Source: Nostoc sp. TH1S01 | GTDB taxonomy: Bacteria; Cyanobacteriota; Cyanobacteriia; Cyanobacteriales; Nostocaceae | Length of the DNA: 64,000 bases | Direction: 5' to 3' | NCBI GenBank assembly: GCA_018993265.1 | Contig: JAGKSW010000032.1 | Location: 21,028 to 85,027, forward strand | In this document: positions 26,781 through 36,971 of the stretch, piece by piece | How positions within the stretch are numbered: the stretch's first letter is position 1 | How the letters are laid out: each line of letters starts with the position of its first letter | Notes under the pieces: model-generated | What the model was told of the DNA's origin: nothing | Seen by the model: only the letters and a program-made list of their open reading frames with translations | The model's database searches: none | Made by a program: the position numbers and the translations under genes

Positions 26781-29312
26781 TCATTTCACTTTCAAACCAG
26801 CCCTGGCTTGAATATATTCTGCTAGTTCGATTTTCACGGGTACAGCATTCCAAATTTCTTGGCAATATTCTTTGATGGCTCGGTCAGAAGAGAATTTGCC
26901 CATCCTGGCTGCATTGAGGATTGACATTTTTGTCCAATGTTCTTGGTCACGGTAAGCTTGATTTACCTGGTCTTGACAGTCAATGTAAGACTGGTAATCG
27001 GCAAACAGCAGATAAGGATCGTGGTATAACAGTGAGTCTACTAATGGCCGGAAAAGATTAGTATCACCGTGAGAGAAGAATCCAGAACTGATCAGGTCTA
27101 TTACTTCTTTGAGTTGGTGATTGCTATGGTAATAATCCCAAGGGTTATAGCCTTTGGATTTTAAATCGTATACTTGTTCGGTTGTCAGTCCAAACAAGAA
27201 GAAGTTTTCTGCGCCTACTTCTTCCCGGATTTCGATGTTAGCGCCATCAAGTGTACCAATAGTTAGTGCGCCATTCATGGCAAATTTCATATTGCCAGTC
27301 CCGGAAGCTTCTTTACCGGCAGTAGAGATTTGTTCGGAAAGGTCGGCGGCTGGGTAAACTCGTTGACCAAACCTGACATTGTAATCAGGTAAGAATACTA
27401 CTTTTAGGCGATCGCGCATATCGGGATCATTATTAATCACATCCCCAACGGAGTTGATGAGTTTAATGATTAATTTCGCCATAAAGTAGCCAGGAGCGGC
27501 TTTCCCACCAAAAATAAAGGTACGGGGTGTAATTTCCAGATTGGGATTGTCTTTGAGACGCTTATAGAGTGTGATGATGTGCAGCACATTCAAGTGTTGG
27601 CGCTTGTACTCATGCAACCGCTTCACCTGAACATCAAACAGTGATTCGGGATTGACTTCAATCCCGTGGTTTTCCTTAATATAATTTGCCAAATAAGTCT
27701 TAATATCCTGCTTTGTTTGCCGCCATTCATGACGAAACTCGGCATCTTCCACAAAAGCTTCGAGTTGCTTTAAATCTTCTAAATGGCTAATCCAATCTGT
27801 GCCGATTTTACGAGTAATCAAGTTAGCCAGTAGAGGATTACTGACGACTATCCAACGGCGGGGTGTGACACCATTGGTTTTGTTGGTGAACTTCTCTGGC
27901 CAAAATTCGTAAAAGTCACGCAGAACATCTTGTTTGAGTAACTCTGTATGTAAGGCGGCGACACCGTTAATTGCATGAGAACCAACACTGGCTAGATGTG
28001 CCATCCGGACATACTTTTCCCCACTTTCATCAATTAATGATAGCCGCGCTAGGCGATCGCCATCATCGGGATATTTAGCACGCACTTGACCGAGAAAACG
28101 TTGGTTAATTTCATAGATAATTTGCAAATGTCTGGGCAATAAGTGACTGAATAATTTTAAAGGCCACTTTTCTAAAGCCTCTGGTAACAGGGTGTGATTG
28201 GTGTAGCCAAAAGTATTTTGCGTAATTTGCCAAGCTTGATCCCACTCTAGTTGATACTCATCTACCAACAACCGCATCAATTCTGCCACACCAATGGATG
28301 GGTGAGTGTCATTGAGTTGTACTGCAAATGACTGATGAAAAGTCTCTATAGTTTCGCCTTTTTGCAAGTGCAGCCGAATCATGTCTTGCAGAGAACAAGA
28401 CACAAAGAAATATTGTTGTTCTAGGCGCAGTTCTTTACCTTGCAGCAATTCATCGTTAGGATAGAGAACTTTGGTAATGTTTTCGGAAACTACTTTTTTG
28501 TTGACTGCACCGTAATAGTTGCCATCGTTAAATGCCCGGAATTCAAACGACTCAGGCGCTTCGGCTTTCCACAACCGTAAGGTATTAGCCGTGTTGACGC
28601 GATAACCTAATATCGGCGTATCGTAGGGAACGCCTTTGACCACCTTATCGGGAATCCAGCGTACCCGATAGCGGCATTTTTCATCGTAATAACCTTCGGT
28701 GCGACCGCCAAACTTGACTTCTATGGTTTCTTCTAGACGAGGAATTTCCCAAGGGTTGCCTAAATGCAGCCATTTATCAGTAATTTCTACTTGCCAACCA
28801 TCCCGAATTTCTTGGTCAAAAATGCCAAATTCGTAGCGAATTCCATAGCCGATGGCGGGAATTTCTAGAGTTGACAAAGAGTCCATATAACAAGCAGCCA
28901 AACGACCTAGACCGCCATTCCCTAAACCTGGTTCTTCTTCGATTTCGCGTAGTTGGACAAAATCTAGCCCAGATTCTTCAACTGCTTGGCGCACTAAATC
29001 ATAAATGCCCAAGTTGATTAAGTTATTACTTAAGTGCGGCCCCAAGAGAAATTCTGCTGAGAGATAACTGACAACTTTGACACCTTTTTTTGTATAGGCT
29101 TCTGTAGTTTTGAACCAGCGTTGCAACATGCGATCGCGCACGGTGTAAGCCAAAGCCATGTAATAATCATTGGGCGTGGCTGTACCAGGGTATTTACCTT
29201 GGATGTAAAAAAGATTATCAGCCAAAGCGCGTTTGATAGTTTCTTTACTTAACCCAGTGCGATCGTCTTCAAATTCACACTGAAATATTGGAGCTTGCTC
29301 AAATGTCGTCAT
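26781..29312 (-). CDS. glgP: Glycogen phosphorylase
   Basis: 843 residues, GT35. Releases glucose-1-phosphate from glycogen ends. Pyridoxal-phosphate Lys is in KEASGTGNMKFAMNGALTIG; the N-terminal half shows LGNGGLGRLAACYMDSLSTL and the central NDTHPSIGVAELMRLL. Full length of the classical E. coli/plant type. Cytosolic; supplies carbon at night or to heterocysts. A structurally distinct second phosphorylase is encoded at 32395-34959. Confidence 0.96.
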   Translation of the reverse strand: MTTFEQAPIFQCEFEDDRTGLSKETIKRALADNLFYIQGKYPGTATPNDYYMALAYTVRDRMLQRWFKTTEAYTKKGVKVVSYLSAEFLLGPHLSNNLINLGIYDLVRQAVEESGLDFVQLREIEEEPGLGNGGLGRLAACYMDSLSTLEIPAIGYGIRYEFGIFDQEIRDGWQVEITDKWLHLGNPWEIPRLEETIEVKFGGRTEGYYDEKCRYRVRWIPDKVVKGVPYDTPILGYRVNTANTLRLWKAEAPESFEFRAFNDGNYYGAVNKKVVSENITKVLYPNDELLQGKELRLEQQYFFVSCSLQDMIRLHLQKGETIETFHQSFAVQLNDTHPSIGVAELMRLLVDEYQLEWDQAWQITQNTFGYTNHTLLPEALEKWPLKLFSHLLPRHLQIIYEINQRFLGQVRAKYPDDGDRLARLSLIDESGEKYVRMAHLASVGSHAINGVAALHTELLKQDVLRDFYEFWPEKFTNKTNGVTPRRWIVVSNPLLANLITRKIGTDWISHLEDLKQLEAFVEDAEFRHEWRQTKQDIKTYLANYIKENHGIEVNPESLFDVQVKRLHEYKRQHLNVLHIITLYKRLKDNPNLEITPRTFIFGGKAAPGYFMAKLIIKLINSVGDVINNDPDMRDRLKVVFLPDYNVRFGQRVYPAADLSEQISTAGKEASGTGNMKFAMNGALTIGTLDGANIEIREEVGAENFFLFGLTTEQVYDLKSKGYNPWDYYHSNHQLKEVIDLISSGFFSHGDTNLFRPLVDSLLYHDPYLLFADYQSYIDCQDQVNQAYRDQEHWTKMSILNAARMGKFSSDRAIKEYCQEIWNAVPVKIELAEYIQARAGLKVK

Positions 29313-29686
29313 AATTATTTCCTATCAAGAATAGAGAGTAGACAAGAGAGAAATCACAACTCCTCACCCCTAAGTCATCACAGTTGGTTTTATGCTGTTA
29401 GTTGCTTCAGCCAGAGTAATGAAACAAGCATGTACTTATTAGTATCAAGGTGATGTGCGGTGTGATTTTTCTCTAGCTGGCTCAATAAACTCTGAGGATT
29501 GCACCTTGAGTACCTGTACCGGAAAGTTTCACCACTACAGGAGAACATCGATAAAGCCAATGCGAATGCCCTGTTTATGACTACAAATGTCATTAACAGG
29601 GTTGGTATAACTTAAGTCATGATTATTCTATGACTTGGTTTCTTGAACGGAAAAAAAGACACACTTTTCTTTAGATACAGTGGTGA
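29313..29686. other. Intergenic region upstream of glgP
   Basis: 374 bp. Contains the glgP leader; an open frame 29390-29593 (minus) lacks an RBS and known features and is not called. No repeat or RNA gene recognised. Confidence 0.35.
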
Positions 29687-30397
29687 TTATGTCTGGGAAA
29701 TGCCTAGGCCCGTTTCTGATAATTGCTGATTCATCCGGTTTTTCACAACTTTTGCAGGTACACCCATAGCAACAGAGAATGGCGGAATATCTTTAGTAAC
29801 GACTGCACCTGCACCAATGACGCTACCTTGACCAATGGTTACGCCATCTAATACCGTGACTCCATGTCCCAACCAACAATCATCTTCAATCACAATTCCT
29901 TTGCGTGTAATGCCTTGGTCTTTAATTAGCTCTAAGGGATTCTTAAAGTTGTGATTGTTAGCATATATGCCGGAGTGGGCTGCAATCATACAGTTTTTGC
30001 CAATGGTAATATCTCCTGGCCCGGCAATACATACATGAGGGCCGATAAAGGTTTCTTCGCCAATATAAATCGATGTGTTGTCTAAACAACCAATATCAAC
30101 ATTGCGTTCAATAGCTACGCCATGACCTAAATAAATTTTATTGTTGGCGTGTCCTTGAGCATCAATTCTTACGCCTTTAAAGATATGCACTTTATTACCA
30201 ATAGAAATACAATTTGTACCCAAAAATTCCACACCGTTTTGAATATAAACTGAATTGTTTACCTGAGCAAAAATACTGCGATATAACCAATTACGGAGTT
30301 TTGTGCCGAGGGCAATTGTCGGAATATCTGCTAATAAAGTTGTGAGCAGTACTTCCTTGAGGCGTTGAATTCTGGAAGAATATTTTTGGTTACTCAT
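29687..30397 (-). CDS. Hexapeptide-repeat acyltransferase (CysE/LacA/NodL-like)
   Basis: 236 residues with ATG at 30397 (MSNQKYSSRIQRL); a TTG at 30445 would lengthen it but is unsupported. From about residue 50 onward the chain is a left-handed beta helix of hexapeptide repeats ([LIV]GxxxxI), including NCISIGNKVHIFKG and IGAGAVVTKDIPPFSVAMG. Transfers acetyl (or another acyl) from CoA to a sugar or amino group. The context gives no substrate; surface polysaccharide modification is plausible. Confidence 0.85.
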   Translation of the reverse strand: MSNQKYSSRIQRLKEVLLTTLLADIPTIALGTKLRNWLYRSIFAQVNNSVYIQNGVEFLGTNCISIGNKVHIFKGVRIDAQGHANNKIYLGHGVAIERNVDIGCLDNTSIYIGEETFIGPHVCIAGPGDITIGKNCMIAAHSGIYANNHNFKNPLELIKDQGITRKGIVIEDDCWLGHGVTVLDGVTIGQGSVIGAGAVVTKDIPPFSVAMGVPAKVVKNRMNQQLSETGLGISQT

Positions 30398-31784
30398 GGC
30401 TGTGTTTCTCTGGAATAAATTTTTTGAAGCTGAAGTGACTCTCAAGATTTTGGTAGTGCCACTTATCTAGAATTAATCAAACAATTAATTGGTTGAGCCT
30501 TGGAGACGAAACTTGTCAAGATATCTGGAAATAAATCGCCAGATAAAAAATGTATTTGATGAAAGTAAATCTCGTTTTTTCAAAGAGCGATCGCTTGAGA
30601 TTTTTTATTTTTTCATCAATTACTTTTGGCAACGAAATTTTGCATTTAGTATCAAGATTAATTTCAGCCAGATACTAATGCTGCTGCTAATTTTTCCAGC
30701 CAAGCGCAGATAGCAACATCAACTATAGCAATCCTAAATCATTTGTGAAATTCTCTTTCTTCTCTTTCTTTGTGTCCTTTGCGTCCTTTGCGGTTCGTTA
30801 AAAAGAATATTTTTCACAACTCAGATAGGATTGCTATATTCAACTGTTTGATAGTTGAAATAAATTGATATCGTGACTCTCAAGTTGCTCTATGCAGTTT
30901 TTTAAATATATTCAATGACTTAACTAAACAAAGACAAATTTTGCCAAGGACAATATATATGTGATTGCTGAAGCTCAAAATCTGCTGCGGACTGTTTACC
31001 AATCACAAAATAATTGCTGCTAACTGTCTTGTTATTTTTAAGTCAATTAAAACTTAATTTGTAATTAAGGTGGAGTATCACCAACTTCAGCCATCACATT
31101 AAAATTTACCATCGGTGCAAACAAGTAGGCGCTTCCCCGACTGCAATGACGACTTTCTTGCAATAAATTTCTACAGTATCCCGCTACGCTCATTTTGCAC
31201 ACGGATGATTTACAACTTAACCAAGTCACGATTTCATTTAGATGGGTGGCTTTTCATAACAATTGCCTCCCAGAATAACACATTTTATTTTTGATGGATC
31301 ACTCTAAAGTTGGAAGTTTTTAACAATATAATTAATTGGCTAAAATTGGTAGTTTAAACAACATTTGTTTTATTCTAACCAGCAAAATTACAAATTTTAG
31401 ATTCGTGATTTAAAATACATTAAAATAATATAAAAAATTTTGAATCAAGCAGATGAAGTTGGGTTTCGTTCCTCCACCCAACCTAAATTTGTAGCTAGAT
31501 TTATACTCAGCACTTATTTCAATACAGTTCCGATTAGCCTAATTCTTTGTTTCTTTCCCTTCATACAGAAACTTTCTGCACGAAACCGGATAGACACATA
31601 ACCATAACTGCCAAATTTGTAAATCACCCAATCAGGTGAACCACATGGACGATGTGTCTAGGATATCGCCCATTATAAATTTTGAAGTCTAGAGAACATC
31701 CACGCTCTGAGAAGGAATCCTCACAAGAAAACCAAATTTATAGACTAAGCTCCTCTAGATTAATTGCCACACTTGGTTGAAATT
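30398..31784. other. Long non-coding gap (1.4 kb)
   Basis: AT-rich and without a supported gene. It holds a MITE-like element (30724-30838), one HIP1 near 30586 and a hairpin-forming gttgggttt...ccacccaacc near 31459-31490. An open frame at 30489-30713 has no RBS or recognisable family. No tRNA fold was found. Confidence 0.4.
30724..30838. mobile_element. 115-bp MITE-like element with tatagcaatccta ends
   Basis: Perfect 13-bp inverted repeats tatagcaatccta (30724-30736) and taggattgctata (30826-30838). After a 7-nt mismatch, the match resumes (tgtgaaa). The core carries the ctttgcgtcctttgcggttcgtt repeat found at other gene ends in this window. The element ends with TA on both sides, fitting a TA target duplication. 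Confidence 0.7.
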
Positions 31785-32108
31785 ATGGTTAAAATTAAAC
31801 AAATCGTCCAGCAAGCTTTTAGAACTGGTTATTTGAGTATCGCCGATCGCAACCAGATACAAACTTTACTGCGGCGAGATTATGACTCAGAAGACTTGGA
31901 TGCTTTTATCATTTTGCAGCGAGCGATCGCCTCTGGTGAGGTTCAGCAAGAGTCAAAACATCGACAAGCTACTTCTGCCACTAACACTAAGGATAGCGCA
32001 TCTAATATAAAACTTGCTTATAAGATAGCCGCAGAGTTGGCTTATGCAGCGGCTCAAAGTCTCACCATGCCAAAAAATCAACAAGATCAGCCTTCTTTGG
32101 GAAGTTAA
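31785..32108 (+). CDS. Small conserved protein of unknown function
   Basis: 107 residues from ATG 31785 (MVKIKQIVQQAFRTGYLS); a TTG at 31764 is less likely. Residues 1-55 form a compact helical domain (ADRNQIQTLLRRDYDSEDLDAF) seen in many small cyanobacterial proteins, followed by a polar tail. No catalytic motif. It precedes the second phosphorylase by 286 bp and may be independent. Confidence 0.65.
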   Translation: MVKIKQIVQQAFRTGYLSIADRNQIQTLLRRDYDSEDLDAFIILQRAIASGEVQQESKHRQATSATNTKDSASNIKLAYKIAAELAYAAAQSLTMPKNQQDQPSLGS

Positions 32109-32394
32109 ACATTGTTACTCTGACATTAACCTCTCTGTTCTGAGTGGGAATGGGGAGTTTTGATGTCATTCGCTGGAAAAATTAAATTATTAAATTTTAC
32201 TGACTCAGCCTACACTCAAAGAGAACCAAGAAAATGGCAAATTCGCTTGGGGCAAGGCTTAGCAATCATTTTAGTCTAGGTTTTTAATACTTAACAAAGT
32301 CATCTGTACTTTACAAACACAGTATAAAGAATTGGCAGCATTAGATAAAGAAGGTAAACAATAACCATAGCTGAACTTGGAGAGTTGCTAACTT

Positions 32395-34959
32395 ATGCAG
32401 CCAATTCGCACATTCAATGTTTCCCCGTCACTACCGCCGCGCCTGGAACCACTGCGGCGGTTAGCATATAACTTGCATTGGGATTGGAATGTTGAAACCA
32501 AAGATTTATTTCGCCGTTTAGATACAGATTTATGGGAATCTAGCCATCATAATCCAGTGTTGATGCTGGGTACTATCTCCCAAGCACGGCTTTTGGAGGT
32601 AGTAGAGGATGATGGCTTTTTAGCACAAATGGATCGCGCTGCTCGTCAGTTAGATGATTATCTTCAAGAAGGAACTTGGTATCAGAAACAACGCGCTCAA
32701 AAGCCAAAAGAATGTTATGCCTATTTTTCGGCAGAGTTTGGCTTGGTTGACTGTTTACCTGTGTATTCTGGTGGCTTGGGTGTTCTGGCTGGGGATCATT
32801 TAAAATCTGCCAGTGACTTAGGGCTACCACTAGTGGGTGTCGGCTTGCTTTATCAACAAGGGTATTTTGCTCAATATCTCAACGCTGATGGCTGGCAACA
32901 AGAACGTTACCCCATCAACGATTTTTATAATATGCCCTTGCATTTAGAGCGCAATCCCGATGGTTCCGAATTGCAAATTGCGGTTGATTATCCGGGACGC
33001 AAGGTATACGCCAGAGTCTGGCGTGTGCAGGTGGGGATGGTGCCTTTATATATGTTAGACACCAACATCGAACCCAATAACCAATATGACCACGACATCA
33101 CAGATCAGCTGTATGGTGGCGACATTGATATGCGTATCCACCAAGAAATTATGCTGGGGATTGGTGGTGTGCGGATGCTGAAAGCTTTGGGCTATGATGT
33201 GACTTCCTACCACATGAATGAAGGCCACGCCGCTTTCTCGGCTTTAGAGCGCATCCGCATCTTAATTCAAGAAGAAGGTTTGAGCTATGCCCAAGCCAAA
33301 CAGGTAGTGATGTCTAGCAACATCTTTACGACGCACACGCCTGTACCTGCGGGGATTGATTTGTTCCCTCCCGATAAGATTTTGTATTATCTGGGATATT
33401 ACGCAGATATCTTTGGCTTACCCAAAGAGCAATTTTTAGGGCTGGGGCGAGAAAATACAGGCGATTTATCCGGGCCTTTCAGTATGGCAGTGCTGGCGTT
33501 GAAAATGGCGACATTTTCTAACGGTGTGGCGCAGTTGCATGGTGTGGTATCACGGCAAATGTTCCAAGGCTTGTGGAAAAAAGTTCCAGTCGAGGAAGTG
33601 CCAATTACCGCCATTACCAACGGTGTTCACGCTCGCAGTTGTGTAGCTAAATCAACCCAAGAGTTGTACGATCGCTACTTAGGGCCAAACTGGTCATCAG
33701 TACCACCAGATAACCAACTGTGGGAGCGGATGGAAGCAATTCCTGACGAAGAGTTGTGGCGCAATCACGAACGCTGCCGTTTGGATATGGTACTGTATGT
33801 GCGGGATCATCTGGTCAAACATTTGCGCGATCGCGGTGCTTCGCCTTCGGAAATTGCCCAAGCCCAAGAAGTATTAGATCCCTACGTTTTAACAATTGGT
33901 TTTGCCCGTCGGTTTGCAACTTATAAACGCGCTACTCTGTGGATGCGCGATTTAGAACGCATTCAACGCATTTTACTTGGTGATAAAAACCGCAAAGTTC
34001 AATTTGTGATTGCTGGGAAAGCCCACCCCAAAGACATCCCTGGCAAAGAACTGATTCGTGAAATCAATCATTTTATCCGCGAACATCATTTAGAAAAACA
34101 AGTTGTGTTTGTGCCGAACTATGATATTCATATATCTCGGTTGATGGTGGCTGGTTGCGATGTCTGGCTGAATACACCACGTCGTCCCAGGGAAGCGTCG
34201 GGAACTAGCGGGATGAAAGCCGCAATGAATGGCTTACCTAATTTAAGTGTTTTAGATGGTTGGTGGGATGAAGCTGATTATGTCCGCACCGGTTGGGCGA
34301 TTGGACATGGCGAAAATTACGACGATCCCAATTATCAAGATGAGGTAGAAGCTAACGCTCTCTACGATTTGTTAGAGAAAGAAGTTGTGCCTCTATTTTA
34401 TGACCACCGCGACGAAGACGGACTGCCCCGGCGTTGGGTAGCCAAAATGAAAGATGCGATTCGTTTAAACTGTCCGTTCTTTAATACAGCGCGGATGGTA
34501 CGCGATTATGCCCAACAAGCTTATTTCCATGCCAGCGATCGCTATCATACTTTAGTGACTGATAATTATGTCCCAGCGAAGGAATTAGCCGCTTGGAAAG
34601 CTAAACTCAGCGACCACTGGTTTAACATCAAAATCAAAGATATTGATGTTTCAGTGGGTTCTGATATTGAGGTTAACCAAAAGGTTGCTGTCAAAGCCAC
34701 AGTGGATTTAGCCACGTTGAGTAATGATGATATCCAAGTAGAGTTATATCAAGGTGCGATCGATGCTAATGGTGAAATCGTGAATGCGGTTCCTGTAGTC
34801 ATGGATTACCAAGGTCAGGATGACCAAGGCTTGAGTCTCTACACTGCCGATATTATCTACACTACCTCTGGTTTTCAAGGCTTGTCCTTGCGTGTGTTAC
34901 CCAAACACCCACACTTGTCTAATGCTTATGAACCAAGATTGATTGCTTGGGCGGAGTAA
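32395..34959 (+). CDS. Alpha-glucan family phosphorylase (short-type GlgP, TIGR02094-like)
   Basis: 854 residues, GT35. Start MQPIRTFNVSPSLPPRLEPL with the N-terminal FSAEFGLVDCLPVYSGGLGVLAGDH pattern of the archaeal/thermophile-type phosphorylases, not of classical GlgP. PLP region REASGTSGMKAAMNGLPN. A C-terminal beta-rich extension (about 745-854) is specific to this subfamily. It likely acts on glycogen or maltodextrin ends. RBS ggag about 11 nt before ATG. Confidence 0.93.
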   Translation: MQPIRTFNVSPSLPPRLEPLRRLAYNLHWDWNVETKDLFRRLDTDLWESSHHNPVLMLGTISQARLLEVVEDDGFLAQMDRAARQLDDYLQEGTWYQKQRAQKPKECYAYFSAEFGLVDCLPVYSGGLGVLAGDHLKSASDLGLPLVGVGLLYQQGYFAQYLNADGWQQERYPINDFYNMPLHLERNPDGSELQIAVDYPGRKVYARVWRVQVGMVPLYMLDTNIEPNNQYDHDITDQLYGGDIDMRIHQEIMLGIGGVRMLKALGYDVTSYHMNEGHAAFSALERIRILIQEEGLSYAQAKQVVMSSNIFTTHTPVPAGIDLFPPDKILYYLGYYADIFGLPKEQFLGLGRENTGDLSGPFSMAVLALKMATFSNGVAQLHGVVSRQMFQGLWKKVPVEEVPITAITNGVHARSCVAKSTQELYDRYLGPNWSSVPPDNQLWERMEAIPDEELWRNHERCRLDMVLYVRDHLVKHLRDRGASPSEIAQAQEVLDPYVLTIGFARRFATYKRATLWMRDLERIQRILLGDKNRKVQFVIAGKAHPKDIPGKELIREINHFIREHHLEKQVVFVPNYDIHISRLMVAGCDVWLNTPRRPREASGTSGMKAAMNGLPNLSVLDGWWDEADYVRTGWAIGHGENYDDPNYQDEVEANALYDLLEKEVVPLFYDHRDEDGLPRRWVAKMKDAIRLNCPFFNTARMVRDYAQQAYFHASDRYHTLVTDNYVPAKELAAWKAKLSDHWFNIKIKDIDVSVGSDIEVNQKVAVKATVDLATLSNDDIQVELYQGAIDANGEIVNAVPVVMDYQGQDDQGLSLYTADIIYTTSGFQGLSLRVLPKHPHLSNAYEPRLIAWAE

Positions 34960-34960
34960 A

Positions 34961-35025
34961 GTGCTGAGTGCTGAGTGCTGAGTGCTGAGGGTTGAGTGCT
35001 GAGTGCTGAGTGCTGAGGGTTGAGT
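34961..35025 (+). repeat. Heptamer tandem repeat gtgctga
   Basis: About nine tandem units of gtgctga with ggttga variants right after the phosphorylase stop. Partners actcagc occur at 35173-35185, 35240 and 14235. Confidence 0.85.
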
Positions 35026-35073
35026 AGTAAAAAGCATCTCCACTTACAGCAGTTTCGATATTCGTGAAATACG

Positions 35074-35101
35074 GTAGAGACGTTACATGTAACGTCTCTA
35101 C
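35074..35101. repeat. 28-bp perfect palindrome
   Basis: Arms gtagagacgttaca (35074-35087) and its exact complement (35088-35101). A dispersed palindrome well known in Nostoc genomes; in transcripts it makes a stable hairpin downstream of the phosphorylase. Confidence 0.9.
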
Positions 35102-35236
35102 ATAGTTTTAGGTTTTACGCTTGTACCTCATGTACCCAAAATATGCTGTATTAGCGCCACAGGCGCTATCCTAACTCAGCACTCAGCGAGAAGTTGCGTG
35201 CGGGGGTTCCCCCCGTTGAGCAAACTTCGGTGACTT

Positions 35237-35968
35237 TCAACTCAGCACTGATTTCGGGATGACAATGTAACCTGTGGTGCTATCGCCTAATACTAAGTTG
35301 CGTTGTTCTCCCCAATACCACCAGTGTGCAGCAACATAGGCACAGATTAAACTATCTAATTTGTCTTCGATGGCTTTGAGGGCTGCACCTGTGTTGGGGA
35401 TTTCGGGAATCAAAGCACTACCAAAAATCAGAGGTGGTTGGAGATTGGGTAAAATTTCTCGAATATATTGATAAAGTTTGATTAATTCTAAGCGACGCTC
35501 ATTGATGCGTCCTTTTTTATATTTAAGAATGCGTTCTAATTTAAATAAATGCACAATCGCTGGGTGCGGAAAAACTTCTATTTGATATCTACCAAGTGTT
35601 TTTGCTGCTATCGTTGGTGCATGAGCAAAACCACGTGATTCTAACTCTAAACCAAAGTTAATTGTCCGCTCGGCAAACGGTAAATTTTGATTAGCAGGAT
35701 AGCAGCCGGCGTGATATTTGCCAAAGTATTTATGACTAAGTTTATCGGGGAGACGGCTACCTGTGGCGTTAGGAATCAAAGTCGGTGCATCAACGGCAAT
35801 GATGGCTGGTGCTTCTGGTTGTACCCAGGTATCTATCCAAGTTAAAATGTCAGCGATCGCATCTTGCCGTTCTAAATCTAGTAATTGCAATTGCCCATCG
35901 ATTAATTCTAAGCAGCATAAGCCACTTGGTTGAGATTTCCAACCTAAATCAATCCCAATAAATTTCAT
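35237..35968 (-). CDS. DUF429-family protein
   Basis: 243 residues. N-terminal FIGIDLGWKSQPSGLCCLEL and the downstream AVDAPTLIPN are the DUF429 signature, an RNase H-like fold with acidic residues on adjacent strands. The later RINERRLELIKLYQYIRE and ALKAIEDKLDSLICAYVAAHWW fit. Predicted nuclease-like; function not established. ATG at 35968. Confidence 0.85.
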   Translation of the reverse strand: MKFIGIDLGWKSQPSGLCCLELIDGQLQLLDLERQDAIADILTWIDTWVQPEAPAIIAVDAPTLIPNATGSRLPDKLSHKYFGKYHAGCYPANQNLPFAERTINFGLELESRGFAHAPTIAAKTLGRYQIEVFPHPAIVHLFKLERILKYKKGRINERRLELIKLYQYIREILPNLQPPLIFGSALIPEIPNTGAALKAIEDKLDSLICAYVAAHWWYWGEQRNLVLGDSTTGYIVIPKSVLS

Positions 35969-36197
35969 CGTAATAATTCAGCACTCAAAAGTCAGAATTT
36001 AAAAGCAATTTAGCATAATTAATCTATTAATTGAGAATAATTTGACTAAATTTTCCCACCTTCTTACTCCTGAATTCTTACGATTTACAGATAAGCAGAG
36101 AAATAAATGTTTATTTCTCTGCTTGATACACTTAAGTTATTGAAAAAACAAAGGAGACTTTTCCAACTTGCTCAAAATTGAAGTTATCAAAATCTCA

Positions 36198-36476
36198 TTA
36201 GTCTTGAGTTTGAGAACCTTGTCCGCCGTAACAACCTTGTCCGGGTAAACACTTGGCAAATGGTGTTACTGTAATAATATTACCTACAACTAGACTTGCT
36301 GTCGGTTGTGATGCCATCATGGGCGATGACTGTTCAGGTGATGATTCTTCTGCTGGCGATACTCCTTGAGTTGGTTGTTCACCACGACCATAATATTTAC
36401 ATCCTCCAGCTAAAAATTCTTGTTTTTCTGGAGATAAATCCACAAATAAATCGGATACATTTGTTTTAACCAACAT
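36198..36476 (-). CDS. Double-glycine leader peptide precursor (CTB-type bacteriocin-like)
   Basis: 92 residues. Leader 1-25 (VSDLFVDLSPEKQEFLAGG) has the hydrophobic-acidic pattern and GG end of peptides cleaved by C39-type peptidase transporters; cyanobacterial CTB-family precursors have similar leaders. The predicted core begins CKYYGRG and ends in a Cys/Gly-rich tail (KCLPGQGCYGGQG), giving three cysteines. KYYG-xG is also the start of class IIa bacteriocins, possibly by chance. No transporter or modifying enzyme lies in the window, so processing would be in trans. Confidence 0.6.
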   Translation of the reverse strand: MLVKTNVSDLFVDLSPEKQEFLAGGCKYYGRGEQPTQGVSPAEESSPEQSSPMMASQPTASLVVGNIITVTPFAKCLPGQGCYGGQGSQTQD

Positions 36477-36971
36477 AATCTTGACCTCACTTACATTACC
36501 TAGGTATTTGTTAATTACCTATGCTTAATTTATAGACATATTTGTGAAATCAAAAATTATTCTTTGGTTATAAAAAAATAAAATAAAATTCTATCTTTAG
36601 ATGTTGAATAAAAATATTTGAGTAAGTATTTAGGAGTCAGAATTCAGGAGTCATAAGTGTTAAAAAACTGGAGAAATATTTGATACATCAATTTATTAAT
36701 CATAAATAATTGATATATAGTACTCATATTTGATTTATGAAAAAATCAGTACACCCAGATTAGCCTTCTTTCCTACTCCCAACTCCCTATTCCCTGTCTA
36801 CACAACTAGATTCAGAAATCAAATCGGATTCTTATAACTGAATTAGCCAAACATAATTAATGCTATAGATATAAATTTAAAATTATCTCTGTAACTTTTG
36901 GATGATGGAAACAGTTAATAGTTTGATTACGCTTCTATAGTGATTAGTAGCTTTTAGAGGAGATATTGATA
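36477..36971. other. Intergenic region between divergent precursor and ATPase cluster
   Basis: 495 bp, very AT-rich. A copy of the ggagtcagaattcaggagtc repeat is at 36632-36652. Divergent promoters are expected. The RBS aggag of the next gene is at 36957-36961. Confidence 0.4.

Noticed and set aside
29390..29593. 67-residue open frame upstream of glgP
   Set aside because: No RBS or known features; lies where the glgP leader should be.
30489..30713. 74-residue open frame in the 1.4-kb gap
   Set aside because: Hydrophobic but with no start signal and no family; AT-rich chance frame likely.
35074..35101. CRISPR repeat
   Set aside because: Single palindrome with no regular spacers; no CRISPR array seen anywhere in the window.
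36222..36404. Class IIa bacteriocin from the KYYG motif
   Set aside because: Only the first few residues resemble the pediocin box; the cysteine spacing differs, so not claimed as that class.
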